Assembly (NCBI GenBank): GCA_019671005.1
Contig: CM033719.1
Span: 23,362,750 to 23,426,749 of the forward strand
DNA from: Hibiscus mutabilis
Taxonomy: Eukaryota; Streptophyta; Magnoliopsida; Malvales; Malvaceae
DNA: 64,000 nt
Direction of reading: 5' to 3'
The notes under the pieces are model-generated. The model was given only the letters and a program-made list of their open reading frames with translations. It had not been told where the DNA came from and made no database searches. The number at the start of each line of letters is the position of its first letter. Within the stretch, counting starts at the first letter, position 1. Positions 43,853-55,689 of this stretch are shown here, piece by piece. The position numbers were made by a program, and so were the translations under genes.

Positions 43853-46800
43853 TGTAGCGATGTACTTCTTTTTGTGTTCGCTAAAAAAGTATTTTTATTT
43901 TGCTTTGTTTTGAAAATAATGTCTTCTGTGGGGGGTTTTGCAAAAACCGTGTTTTATTTAAAAATGGAGTCGCCACTGGCCACTTAGGTAGGCAGAACAC
44001 CATAAAACCAGAGATTTTAAAAATGTTGGGTTCCGGAGTCGGTTAAGGATGGGGAAGGATTAGCACCCCACACCGCCCAAAATTGGTACTTTAATAATTA
44101 CCGCTTTATTAATATTAGACTTTCCGGATTAAAGTGACGATTTAATTAACATTTAATTACATGTGCGAGTAAATTTTAAAAGCCCCGTTATCCGAGAGTA
44201 AACTGATAAACCACTATCACTGCGCTTGATACTGGCCACGTTTACGCTCGAATAAAAGGGCACCGCATTGACAATTAATATCTCGTTATGCAATCTTATC
44301 AAATAAAATATTAAACATTCATATTGACATGGTATTAAAATATAGAAAGCATAAATATTATTATATTAGACAAAAATAATAATAAAATACATGAATAAAA
44401 TATAACCCATCCTAATATAAAAAAACAAAACATGAACAAGAAAAAGCATGCTTCTAAAACTAAATAATTAAATCTAACATGCTTAAACACATAAAGAAAA
44501 CATCAATGCAAAATATCATGACTTACATATAATATGATGTTGAACTAATAAATCAAAGCGACAAGCTAGCATAAAGAAGCTAATGCTTGATACTTAACAT
44601 ATGACACATTTTATATTCATACACTAAAACATATCATGATATTACAAATAGTAAATGACACCGCACTAACATATTACCTAAAATGCACAATAATCATAAT
44701 ATATGCTAAACATATAAACACGTGAACAAACAAGAACTATGTGACATACTAGCATGGTAATAACTATAAAAAACATAAACACATATATCAAAAGCAACAT
44801 ATAGAATAAAGACATGAGGAATGAAATAAATAAGCTAAAAAACATAATAATAACGTATAAATAACCAACTAAGAAACCTAAATAAAAAGAGGCATACATA
44901 AAAACATGCTATCAAAACAAGAAATACAAATGCATTGAGTATGGACATTTAAAGACATAAAAAAGAACTAAAATAAAATAAAATAAAATAAAAGGAGAGG
45001 GCAGAAATTTAAATAAATAAAAAAACATTTAGAGACCAAATTAAGAACTGGAATAAACCTACAAGGACCAAAACTATAAAAAGACCATACAACAAGCTCC
45101 AACTGAAAATAACGAAAACACAGAAGGACTAACAAGGTAATTTTACCATTTAGAAACTGACTTTGGATAATTTTTGGACCAAATTAAAAAGTTTTAAAAA
45201 GAAAGAGGGACCAAATATGCAATATTCCCATGCGGCGAGTTCAAAACGAAAAGAACACAAACACGGAGGTCTTTATGAATTAATTAGACCATTTTTAAAT
45301 AAAGCCAATCTATAAATTACACCCTTCAGACAACCTTTAAACCCTTTCTCATTTTTTGAACCGATTAAGCACTCCCTAAAATTCTCTGAAATATTTCTCT
45401 GAAAAAACATATGGGTTCAAACCTAGAATCCGGCCAAATGCCGTCGTACCGACCGCTTCAAACCACCGCCACCGCCGCTCACCAGCGCCGGTGAACCTCA
45501 AACCAAGACCTAAAATACTCATCCTCTCACTCTAAACCCACATTTAGCCTTAGATTTAAGAGAAAACCCCCTCCCTTAATGGATCTAAAAAAACGAAGAA
45601 AAACCACCTCATTTTTTAAAACAAAAAACCCTCACCTTCACCGATTCACCTTTCGACAGGCTTATCACCGGCGAAGGAAAGCCAATGGCCAAGGGTAAAT
45701 TTTGAATATCTCTTTTTTGTATTATTTTTGTTTCGAATATTTGCATACAAGAATGAGAAAAAGAGATGGAAAATACCACTGAACTTCTGATTTTTTTTAT
45801 TTCTTGTCATAAAAAAGCTGCCTACAACTGGATCTGCCTTCTTACATATATATCTTTCTCCATTTTGTTTACAAACATCATTTAATGTATATACTATTGT
45901 GGTTTGATTGACCGACATTTTCCATATTTTTTGTTGTTTTGGCCATGCTGGGTGGGTGAGGGAGAGTTGTACAGCGGCAGAGAGTGGTTGGAGGTGAAAG
46001 GGCTTCAATCGGCCGGTTCTAATCTTGGTCGTTGGATCAGATTTGATCCAACAACTGAGATTGCTTTGACAATGAATGGTCAGGATTCCATCTGCGAAAG
46101 ACGAGGCTGCATGGGATCTTGACATGTGGCACGTGGAAAATGAACAGTCATGCGCGAGTGAAAATTCGTACGTCCTGGGGGTACGCCTCACGCACGACAG
46201 CTAGATCATCTCAGGTTGATCATGGCCGTTGGATCTGGATCTGATCCAACGGCCCTCCCTCGGCTGCTGTAAAGAAAAATGATATTAAATATCAGATAGG
46301 GTTTTAGGATATTGGGTCTGGGCTGGCCGATTGGGCCTTGTAATTGTTTTTTGGGGTTTTTGTAATATGGACTGGACTCTAATAATATTTTTTGGGTTTT
46401 ATATATTTTAGATTTTTATTTTATATTATTCCAATAATAATATCAATAATAATAATATACTAATAACCATAATTTAATACATGCACATACATACCTTATA
46501 TAATACATGTAATATTAATAATGACTAATAAATAATACATATACGCACACACCCATATATATATATATATATATAAACATACAATACACTCTATGACACA
46601 CATTCCATAATAATTACCACTATTTTCACATATATATCATACATGCATTCACACATTAATCACACGTGTATATATCACATATACGAATCACAGGTTCTAA
46701 CATAATATAAACGTACACACATTATACATACAAATAATTAAGGGATACATAATATGCACACATACGACACTCATATATCATAATAATCACTAACACGTAC

Positions 46801-46934
46801 ACATATCACACATATACTGTATATATATATTAATAACACACATGGACGTATATACGTAATAATGTAATACTAACATTAATTAATTATTATTATATTAGCA
46901 ATATTTACAAACCGAATAAAAATGAGTGATTACA
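43853..46934 (-). repeat. 3' LTR of element C (3.08 kb)
   Basis: TGTAGCGATGTACTTCTTTT to ATGAGTGATTACA. Its outer 100 bp recur at 53441-53540 and its inner 90 bp recur at 61525-61615. It contains AATGGAGTCGCCACTGG near the U5 side, a GC-rich stretch (45430-45500), two GATCCAAC hairpins (46031, 46224) and AT microsatellites (46556-46573). Confidence 0.9.
46031..46254. repeat. Two GTTGGATC...GATCCAAC hairpins in LTR C
   Basis: 46031-46052 has 8-bp perfect arms. 46224-46254 has 12-bp perfect arms (GGCCGTTGGATC / GATCCAACGGCC) with a 7-base loop. They flank a GC-richer stretch with ACGTGG and GCGCGAG. Confidence 0.85.
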
Positions 46935-46947
46935 GTTGCCCCTCTTT
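46935..46947 (-). promoter_or_regulatory. Polypurine tract of element C
   Basis: On the reverse strand AAAGAGGGGCAAC is followed at once by the LTR start TGTAATCACTC, which fixes the element's orientation. Confidence 0.8.
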
Positions 46948-47129
46948 GCTTGTTCTCGTGGAACGAGAATAAAGCAAAGACCAAAATCACTCATTTTTAT
47001 CCGACTTCCCTGTTTGTAGCTTCGAAATCATGTGTTCTTCTAGAACTCTCCGCTTTTCCTCGACCACCTATTCAAGCTTTATTCCCTTTGATGCCCCGAT
47101 TCATACTTGTCTCGACATTCAAAAGGACA
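46948..47129. other. Non-coding DNA between PPT and tandem repeats of element C
   Basis: Contains CTCGTGGAACGAG, a small hairpin. No conserved protein. Confidence 0.4.
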
Positions 47130-47925
47130 ACTTGACATCATGCCCGAAGGTCTTACTGACGGCCCGAAGGTCTTACTGACGGCTTGAAGGTCTTATCACC
47201 ATGCTCGAAAGACTTACTGGTGGCCCGAATGACTTATCATCATGCCTGAAGGTCTTACTAATGGTCTGAAAGACTTAATATCTCGCTTTATTCTACTATG
47301 GCTATCGTCATCTGGCCTCACGCTACTATGACTGCCGACATCTGGCCTCACGCTACTATGGCTGCCGCATTATGCCTGAAGGACTTATTGATGGCCCGAA
47401 GGACTTATAACCATGCTCAAAAGACTTACTCGTGGCCTGAATGACTTATCATCATACCCGAAGGTCTTACTGATGGCCCGAAGGACTTAATATCTGGCTT
47501 CACGCTACTATGGCTATCGTCACATGGCCTCATGCTACTATGGCTGCCGCATCATACCCGAAGGACTTATTGATGGCCCGAAGAACTTATCACCATGCTC
47601 GAAAGACTTACTGGTGGCCCAAAGGACTTATCATCATGCCCAAGGTCTTATTGATGGCCCGGAGGACTTAATATACGGCTTTACACTACTATGGCTACCG
47701 TCATCTGGCCTCACGCTACTATGGCTACCGCATCATGCCCGAAAGACTTATTGATGGCCCGAAGGACTTATCACATGTTCGAAAGACTTACTGGTGGCCT
47801 GAAGGTCTTATCATCATGCCCGAAGGTCTTACTGATGGACCGAAGGACTTAATATCCAGCTTTACGCTACTATGGCTACCGTCATCTAGCCTCACGCTAC
47901 TATGGCTGCCGTCATCTTTCTTTAA
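47130..47925. repeat. Tandem repeats, period about 181 bp, in the 3' region of element C
   Basis: TGGCCTCACGCTACTATGGC recurs at 47343, 47525, 47706 and 47887. Between these lie four to five submotifs of CCCGAAGGACTTA(T/C)TGATGG. About 4.3 units are present. Variable tandem repeats at this position are known for Ogre/Tat elements. Open frames across them reflect the repeat only. Confidence 0.9.
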
Positions 47926-48024
47926 TGAAATCTTCTTCTTAACTCTTTGACAATCCTTCCAATACTTGTCTAAAAGAAGCAACAAAATTGACATGCCTCT
48001 ATCTATATGATGCATGCAACGTAA

Positions 48025-48185
48025 GGCTTTCTTCTCATTCTTCTTCTTTTTCCTTTTTCTCATGCTTCTTTTTTTTCTTCTACTTTTTTTTCTTTTTTCT
48101 TTTTTTTCTCTCTTTTTCCTCTCTTTCTTTTTTCTTCTTTTTCTTCTCTCTCTTCTTTACTCTCTTTCCTCTTTTTTCTATGCCC
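48025..48185. repeat. Polypyrimidine (CTT/TTC) tract
   Basis: Nearly uninterrupted C/T on the plus strand, so a long purine run in the element's sense strand. A second tract lies at 49210-49290. Confidence 0.9.
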
Positions 48186-49880
48186 TGAAAAGTCATCTTC
48201 CAAATTTCTCCATTTTCCTTTCAATATGCTCAGTTTTTGATCTTCAACTTCATCAATCTTTTTTTAATTATCTGTATACCCGCTATTACTCTGTTGCACA
48301 AGCAACTGTCTTTCTTCTTCGAGGTCTCTACCTACATCTCTATATCACTCTTTTGTGGGAATTCTTACTATTCTTCATGTTCTGCATTGCCCCAATCAAT
48401 CATGAGCTTGATTATCTTCCAATTCCTTGACCCAACATTCAGAGCATTTGTCAGTTTCATCATCAGGGCGAGCAAAATGCTTCGATGCTCTAAACTTTAA
48501 TTTATAAATTCAATCTTCTTTCTACTTCTTGACGGGAACCATCTCTCAATTCCTATGCTCTAACTCTTTGGAGAATCAATGTTTATCTCTTACCTTCCCC
48601 CATATTTTGCAACCTTATTCTCGCCCCAGTCCATTTTTCATTTCCTTGAACCAACCAAGGCATCATAGCTGAAACCCGCTTCCTGCTCTTGAGCTGTCTG
48701 ACACATATATTCTTGTCATCATCTTTATCTTATACATTGAGGGTTCGTTTCTTCGGTTAGGTGCCCCAATAATATCTACGACCTTGTGTTCTGGATCTTA
48801 TCTCTGAAGCAATACATGAAAATCTTTGTTTCTTTAAATTGTCAATTTGTTGATTGGTATCCCACTAAAGAGTGTTATTTAGATTAACATACAGGATCTT
48901 CAAATCAACATCTTAGTATAACAAACAATAGAACATGAGCTCTGGATATCAAGTGCAAGAGCGTATTAGATTCAACTATTCAACGATCATTTCAAGCATA
49001 GCTTGGATCTTTAAGGATTTCAGATGTTGCGGTGATTCAAGGCTGTGAAGTCTTCCCATATGACTCGGTTCATCCTCATAATTACCGTGTTCCTGCAGAA
49101 TACTACACTTTCTCAATTCTCATTATTTGCTCTGCCCTAAAAAGGATGGACTTGTTTGACCACTCGAGTGCAGAAATATCATTCTAAGAATAAAGTTCTA
49201 GGTGGGTTTTTTTTCTATTGTTCATTTCTCTCTCTCTCTCTCTTCTTTTTTTCTTCTTTTTTCTCTCTCTCTTTCTCCTTCTTTCTTTAACATGGATTTA
49301 TCATTGTTTTTGAGGAAATCAACCCGTCACAGTCCTTTGTCTTGAAGACAACGATGGAGCAAACAATATTACCCCAAGTTACTTAGTATAGTCACGATTT
49401 GAAAATATTGCCATCACTCATGAAGCTAAGGTTTCCTGACTTGGATGGTGTATTGCAACCTTATTGCTTCAGCGGAGTGCCTCAAAATTTCCACACTCTT
49501 ATCCGTATAAGCCTATTACCAGGCTTCGAACATAGGAGTGTTATTTATTTAATCCACCTAACATTGTTATTTTCTTTTACTCCATACACACGTATCTTGT
49601 TTTTATTATTAACTCTTTAGTGCATAGAAGATTATGCTTAGAGTTTCAATTTCAAGCAACTTTACATGGTTAACATTTGGAGCTTTTTCGTCCTTGAACA
49701 TCATCGAAAGAGTAGCAGTCTTACTTTGCTGACCAAAGTTTGTTGGGGATATCACACTTCATCGTTATCACAACATCCTACTAATATCACATCTTTCAAT
49801 TGATATCCAGTGACCTACAACGGTGAGAAAAGATACACATTTATGTGCTTTCAAGAACATTGTATGTTAAGCAAAATGGG
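48186..49880. other. Unrecognised part of element C (expected pol position)
   Basis: On the reverse strand, between gag and the tandem repeats, where pol should lie, I find no RT, RNase H or integrase motif in any frame. Sequence is of moderate complexity with a CT-rich tract at 49210-49290. It may be a replaced 3' untranslated region. Confidence 0.5.
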
Positions 49881-51240
49881 TTATTCATTGGGATGAAAAT
49901 CAACAAACATGACGCATGCCCCTTCACAAAAGATCTTTACCACAGGTGGGCCACAGGTAGCAAATATGGTCCCTTGTATTACTTCAAGAAAGTCTTCTAA
50001 TGCAGAGACATCTTTGGCTTTCTTAGCACTATGCAAACTTGCCCCCCATCTTTGGTTTTCCAATACTGGATCAGTTCTTGTGTCAAGGTCCCATTATTTA
50101 TCAGCTTCTTGATCTCCTCCAGTAAAGGTCTACACTTTCTAGTGGTATGCCCTGGTGCCCCCATGTGGAATTCACATGTGCTACTTGAGTCGAAGCTATG
50201 AGCGGATGGATCAGGCGTAATCTTCATTGGTCTGGGAACAAGATAGTGACTTTCTTCCAAATGAGGCCATATGTCTGAGATGGATTTCCTGAACACTTCC
50301 AAATTTGCACTCGTCCGAGGAATTTTTCTTGATGATCCCAAAGTGTCAGTCTGTCTTCTTCTTTTACGGCCACAAGAACCTTGGAGATGACACTCATTCA
50401 CTTCTTTGTCTTCATCTGACTTCTCTTCAGTTCGGTCCTTAGACTTAGCCCCTAATTTTCCTTATTGGATCGCGTACTCTATGATTTCTCTAATTGTCAT
50501 AAAATCTTCGAATTTGCTTCTTGATTTCTCCAACATCATATCGAAGAAAGGAGAGGGAAGCGTTGCATGGAACAGGGGAGTCAACTCTTCTTCTGCTATA
50601 GAAGGCTGAACTTAGGTTGTCGAACATCACCACCATACTCCTTGAAGCTTTCATTTGGTCTCATTTTCTCGTTCTGAAGAAACTGACGACAGTGCGCTAG
50701 GTCTAAAGCATATCTGTACTAACTCAATAAGGCATTAGCAAGGTCACCCCATGACCGAAATTGGTTTCTTCTCAAACGGTTATACCACACTGCTGCAGGT
50801 CTCGTCAGGCTATCGTGGAAGTAGTGGATCAACAAATCTTCATTCTTTATGTATCCCTCCATTTTTTGCAAAAACATGGTCAATTGAACCTTTGTGCAGC
50901 TAGTTCCGTCATACAATGCAAATCTAGGAATTTTGAAATCTAAAAGAATGACCAAATCAGGGACTAGGCATAGTTCTCTCATATTGAAAACATCTATTTT
51001 TTCTTTCTTCTTTAGCTCTTTCCCGATTCTTCCTTCTAGCAGTTCAAGCCTCGACTCCTTAGCTTGTTTCATTTTCTCAACTAGTTCTGCCATCGAACCC
51101 CAGAAATTAAATGATGAAGTGCCATGTAATGATAAAATTATTAAACAATGCAAAGGATGTGATGCAAATGCAATGCATGAATGCAATAAAGTATTGATTC
51201 CGCAAGTGATTTGTCCCCATAAAACATCTTTCATTCAGAC
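49881..51240 (-). pseudogene. Gag of element C (second gag block)
   Basis: It starts MAELVEKMKQAKESRLELLE (51090). The capsid core reads DFKIPRFALYDGTSCTKVQL, GYIKNEDLLIHYFHDSLT, AAVWYNRLRRNQFRSWGDL (to 50719), then after a stop RYALDLAHCRQFLQNE and a knuckle-like CEFHMGAPGHTTRKCRPL near 50180. This is the Ogre/Tat-type gag order. Frame changes at about 50700, 50600 and 50400 break it. Confidence 0.8.
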
Positions 51241-51272
51241 CAAAAGTTTTCATTACATCAGGTATTAAAAGT

Positions 51273-51975
51273 TTACAGGTAGCGCTGAGCTCTAGCTCCT
51301 AATTTCTTGACCTCATTCAATAGTCCCGTCAGCTTTCCTTCGCGGTCCAACGCTGGATCCATATTCTGGCTTATCGGCGCTGCTGCATCGGCTAAGTCTG
51401 CTACCTGTTGGGCCACTTGTTGCGCTTGAGTCATAACAATCTTCATGTCTTTGTCTTTCTCCTGCATTTTCTGCTCCACCTTTCGTAGCTTGACAGTCAT
51501 TTCTTTGAAACTTTCATACCCGGCCTGCTTATACGCTTCAGCTCGAATCTCGCTGGTATGCAAAGAAGTCTTGAGTCTTTCTATTTGTTCTTTGAGTGCT
51601 GCATTTTCCATTTGAAGGGTTTGATATTCCTCTCCTTTCTGTTGCAGACTTGATCTCAGGATCTCGTCCATAGCCAGACTGCTTTCCAGCTCACTCTGGA
51701 GGATGTCGCGTTGGCTCTCAGCTTCTTTCAGCTTCTATCACAATGATCTGGCTTTATTTTTACTAGTATTGCATTTCTACTTCCAATGTTCCAAATCGTT
51801 CTTCAGCTGAATCGTGCTATTAACCCATTCTTCAGAGGTGTCACCCAGATCGGCATTCTTGAATTCAAAGTGCAACTTCTGGTACTCGTCTTGTATATTC
51901 TTCAGTTCTTTTCTCAGATCACACCTCTCCTACTTGAGCTAGCCGTACTCGAATTCCATATCATCTTCTGAGATG
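51273..51975 (-). pseudogene. Coiled-coil tail of ORF1 in element C
   Basis: 51671-51273 is one open frame of coiled-coil heptads (MENAALKEQIERLKTSL, RKVEQKMQEKDKDMKIV, AQQVAQQVADLADAAAP) ending LGARAQRYL and a stop. The ending LGxRAxxYL is how DUF7745-type ORF1 proteins finish. The DUF7745 domain itself is missing. Upstream to 51975 coiled-coil sequence continues in broken frames. Confidence 0.75.
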
Positions 51976-52060
51976 CTTTTACTCTCGGCTCCTGAATTGG
52001 TCTCACTTGAGTGTCCAACTTCTGTGTCACCCAAACCTTGGACTGGGTATTGACCCTTTT

Positions 52061-52765
52061 TCAACTTTTCCCCTCGGGCAATGGCTGGCTCATTGTAGAA
52101 TCAGGGTCTTCAAAACACAAAACTCCCATCCTGATAAGATCTTGAACTCTGTTCTTCAGGGCTCCGCAGTTCTCAGTGTGATGACTTGAACCCCCTATGT
52201 GGTAGCTATACCAGATACGACTGTTGTAACCTTTCGGGTAAGGTGGCCTCTTTAGTACACACTTTACCGGTACGATAAGATTCCTTTCAATGAGCAATAG
52301 AAGTAGCTCGATGTATCTCATAGGTATAGGACAATTCCCCTTTACGTCAGTTGATTCTCGGGTTTATCCTAGTCTTGCCTCTGTTTCTTGGGTATCTGCC
52401 CCAGATACGCCACCTGTCTGTTTCTTGAGATTGATCACAAAAGGAATCAACTTGTCGTATTTAACGGGGTTGTCTATCTTAATATTCTTCCCATTCTGTT
52501 CTACATTATGATCCTTGATCGATTCTTCTCTAAGTTTGATAGGCTGCTTACCTTTCATCATAGCATTTATTTGGTTCATCATCTCGGCCATTTACTTCTT
52601 TAACTCTTTTACTCCACCTTTCTCGTTACTAGGACTGGCACTGCTTGCCGAATATGACCTGAAGTTTCTGAACGATCCTTCTTCTACTGTCCCTGATCTA
52701 TCCTCGGGATGGAACTCTAGAACCGAGCCCCCTATCGTCAGGTCAAAGAACTCTTGGTCCATCAT
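52061..52765 (-). pseudogene. Gag C-terminal module upstream of ORF1 tail in element C
   Basis: A possible start MMDQEFFDL lies near 52760. 52591-52364 is a Lys/Asn-rich linker. 52321-52061 reads MRYIELLLLLIERNLIVPV, PPYPKGYN, YSYHIGGSSHHTENC and ALKNRVQDLIRMGVLCFED. This is the region around the knuckle at the end of Ogre/Tat gag. It is in the wrong place, being upstream of ORF1 and of a separate gag. The first knuckle cysteine is tyrosine. Confidence 0.75.
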
Positions 52766-52959
52766 GAACAATCTCTATTACGGGAGAAACCACTCGGGGA
52801 TCAATACCCTATGTGATGTGAGTGCAAAGATATATGCAAAAAAAAAAGAAAACAAGTCAGTAACGGTTAAAATCAATAAATACATAAGTAAAGGGCAAAT
52901 TTAAATAAAGCAAACAAACAGAATAACCTTATATATCCTGTCTAAACACTTAGGTTATC

Positions 52960-53420
52960 CGCATGGCTCTAAAAGGGTGGGTTTTCTATATTCTCTACAT
53001 GCAGTGTTGGTGCTAAGAGGTACCCAAACTGTCCTTGCTTTCCCCTACTAAGAGTAGCAAGGCCCCCGATCATCACCCATTATAGGCTCCTTTCAACCGG
53101 GTTCAATTCAGGGGGACCCATTTGCTTATACCCATACGAAGGAACGATATCCTCACGAGAGCATAAGGTACTCGAGCCCTGAAGGTACTTGCTAGGCCCA
53201 TAAGGAGGAACGATATCCTCACAAAAGCATTAGCGTTTTCCCCCACTTAAAAAGACGGGGTTTATATGCCAAATTTTAATTGCGTTAAAATAAATGTCCA
53301 ATTATAACTAAACGTTAATTTAATAGTCACTTTAATCTGAGACTTCCGATATTAGTAAAGAGTTAATTATTTTAAAAAGCTTGACTCTCTTTTTTTATTT
53401 TTGAAAAAACAAAAAATGGT
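52960..53420 (-). other. Leader of element C, shared with element D
   Basis: 53017-53245 matches 62810-63040 of element D. Both contain two copies of CATAnGG(A/T)GGAACGATAT-type blocks (53141 and 53207 here) and TTGCTAGGCCCATA, GCGTTTTCCC. Non-coding, between PBS and first ORF. Confidence 0.75.
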
Positions 53421-53438
53421 TCCCCAACGGAGTCGCCA
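53421..53438 (-). promoter_or_regulatory. Primer binding site of element C (tRNA-Arg type)
   Basis: On the reverse strand TGGCGACTCCGTTGGGGA, the PBS known for Ogre-type elements, starts three bases inside the 5' LTR edge. Confidence 0.8.
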
Positions 53439-53440
53439 TC

Positions 53441-53540
53441 TGTAGCGATGTACTTCTTTTTGTGTTCGCTAAAAACGTATTTTTATTTTGCTTTGTTTTG
53501 AAAATAATGTCTTCTGTGGGGGTTTTGCAAAAACTGTGTT
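53441..53540 (-). repeat. 5' LTR of element C, outer 100 bp
   Basis: TGTAGCGATG to CAAAAACTGTGTT, about three differences from 43853-43952. It stops abruptly where Athila-type pol sequence begins. The remaining LTR piece is at 61517-61615. Confidence 0.85.
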
Positions 53541-53549
53541 AAACTAAAT

Positions 53550-54480
53550 GTGTTCCAAACACTAAGGCATGCCGATGATCCAGAAGAATGCCAACTTCTT
53601 CAAGCCACAACAGAGTTTGACTTCGACGAGGAATTTAGTTGCCTCGGCAACTACATTGCCGATCAAGAGGAACCCGAGGAGTATGAAGAATCGATCGATG
53701 AGGAACAACAAGAAGAGGCAAATTGGTTAGTCAATCGACCAAGTACACACTTTGAACCACTGGATTACTCAGGTAAGGAAGGTAAACTCGAAAAGCCCTC
53801 CATTGAACAACCACTGATTCTTGAGTTGAAACAGTTGCTAGGGCATCTAAAATATGCTTACTTGGGAACCAATAATACATTGCCTGTAATTATTTCCTCT
53901 AAGTTACAGCCTGAACAGGAAAAGAAGCTGATCAAAATGTTGATGCTACACAAGAAGGCAATAGGGTGGACAATTGTCGACTTGAAGGGAATTAGCCTGG
54001 CAATGTGCATGCACAAGATTTTGTTGGAAGATGATTACAAACCTTCGATTGAGGCCCAGAGGAGACTGAATCATGCCATGAAAGGGGTTGTAATGAAAGA
54101 AATCATCAAGTGGTTTGACGTCAGCATCATATACCCTATCTCTGGTAGTACATGGGTAAGTCCGGTACAATGTGTACCGATAAAGGGAGGTATAACCGTG
54201 GTAAGTAATGAAAACAATGTACTCATTCCAACCAGGAATGTGACCGGTTAGAGGGTTTGTATGGATTATCGAAAGCTAAACAAAGCCACTAGGAGAGATC
54301 ACTTCCCATTACCCTTTATTGATCAAATGCTTGACAGTCTTGCAGGTAAACCCTTTTATTGTTTTCTTGATGGTTATTCATGTTACAATCAAAGTGCCAT
54401 AGCACCAGAAGATCAAGAAAAGACAACCTTCACATGCCCATACGGTACTTATGCTTTCCGAAGGATGCCGTTCGGATTGT
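53550..54480 (+). pseudogene. Pol linker and reverse transcriptase (N-terminal half) of the Athila-type element
   Basis: 53550-54251 starts in an acidic linker, then LGTNNTLPVIISSKL, KKAIGWTIVDLKGISLAMC, KPSIEAQRRLNHAMKGVV and STWVSPVQCVPIKGG, the Athila RT opening. After TAG (TGG expected) at 54249, CMDYRKLNKATRRDHFPLPF, FIDQMLDSLAGKPFYCFLDG and FTCPYGTYAFRRMPFGL follow to a frame break at 54480. Confidence 0.9.
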
Positions 54481-55350
54481 AATGCCCCGACAACCTTCCA
54501 AAGATGCATGATGGCACTCTTTTCAGAGATGGTCGAAGATTTTCTTGAGATCTTCATGGATAAATATTCCGTTTTTGGTAATGACTTCGACAGTTGCCTC
54601 GGCAATTTAGAGAAGGTGTTGGCAAGATGTGAAGAAACCAATTTAGTCCTTAATTGGGAGAAGTGCCATTTTATGGTAGATGGAGGAATAGTGCTCGGCC
54701 ACAAGATTTCATCTAAGGGAATTGAAGTAGACAAAGCCAAGGTAGACGTAATCGAGATATTACCCCTACCAAGTTCGGTTAAAGGAATCCGAAGCTTTCT
54801 TGGACATGCAGGTTTTTACAGGAGGTTCATTCATAATTTTTCTAAAATTACTAAACCCTTGTGTAATTTGCTTGAATAGGATAAAGTCTTCAATTTTGAT
54901 TATTCTTGCACCCAAGTATTCGAAACCCTAAAGGAAAACCTTGCCTCGGTACCCATTGTCGTTCCACCCGATTGGATGCTACATTTTGAGCTCATGTGTG
55001 ATGTAAGTGATTTTACGGCAGGAGTAGTCCTAGGCCAACGCACAGGTAAGACCTTTCATATGATATACTACGCTAGTAAATCTCTTAATAGAGCTCAAGT
55101 GAATTACACAACAACGGAGAAAGAGTTACTAGCCGTAACTTTCGCATTTGACAAGTTCCGATCCTATTTGATTGGTACAAAGGTAATTGTTCGTAGGGAC
55201 CATTCGACAATTAAGTATCTATTTGCTAAAAAGGATGCCAAACCTCGTTTGATTCATTGGATATTGCTTTTACAAGACTTTGACATTTAAATTAAGGACA
55301 GGTAAGGAACAGAAAATCAAGTGGCTGATCGCTTATCACGCTTAGAACGC
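54481..55350 (+). pseudogene. Reverse transcriptase (C-terminal half) and RNase H of the Athila-type element
   Basis: APTTFQRCMMALFSEMVEDF then FMDKYSVFG: the palm motif should be FMDDF, so the second catalytic aspartate is lysine. VLNWEKCHFMVDGGIVLGHK and IRSFLGHAGFYRRFIHNFS follow. After a stop at 54877 come CDVSDFTAGVVLGQR, YYASKSLNRAQVNYTTTEKE, LAVTFAFDKFRSYLIG and DHSTIKYLFAKKDAKPRL. RNase H ends in VADRLSRLERN before the minisatellite. Stops at about 55288 and 55305. Confidence 0.9.
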
Positions 55351-55425
55351 AATAGGGAGTAGGACGCAGATTTAGAGATATGCGATGCATTCCTGGATGA
55401 GCAACTGTTAGTTGCCTCGACAACC

Positions 55426-55689
55426 ATGGATGCGCATGCCTCGACAACCCTTGACGCGCACGCCTCGGTAACCCTTGACGCGCATGCCTCGGCAACCCTT
55501 GACGCGCACGCCTCGATAACTCTAGACGCGTATGCCTCGGCAACCACTGATATGCACACCTCGACAACTCTAGACGCGTATGCTTCGGTAACCACTGATG
55601 CGCATGCCTCGGTAACCCTTGATGCGCATGCCGCGACAACTCTAGACGCGCACGCCTCGGCAACCATGGAAGCTTTTGCCACGGCAACA
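55426..55689 (+). repeat. 24-bp in-frame minisatellite between RNase H and integrase (11 units)
   Basis: Eleven units of 8 codons, consensus LDAHAS(A/V/T)T, encoded by CTTGACGCGCACGCCTCGGC plus AACC. Variants include LDAYASAT and TDMHTSTT. The run stays in the pol frame. It also leaves two reverse-strand frames open for over 120 codons, which are by-products of the repeat and not genes. Confidence 0.95.

Noticed and set aside
45646..46191. 181-codon reverse-strand frame in LTR C
   Set aside because: Lies in U3/R of an LTR, composition shifts within it, no family match recalled; treated as chance in GC-richer LTR sequence.
47524..48500. Plus-strand open frames over tandem repeats and CT tracts (including a Phe/Leu-rich 138-codon frame)
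   Set aside because: Products are direct translations of the 181-bp repeat or of the CTT tract, antisense to the element; not genes.
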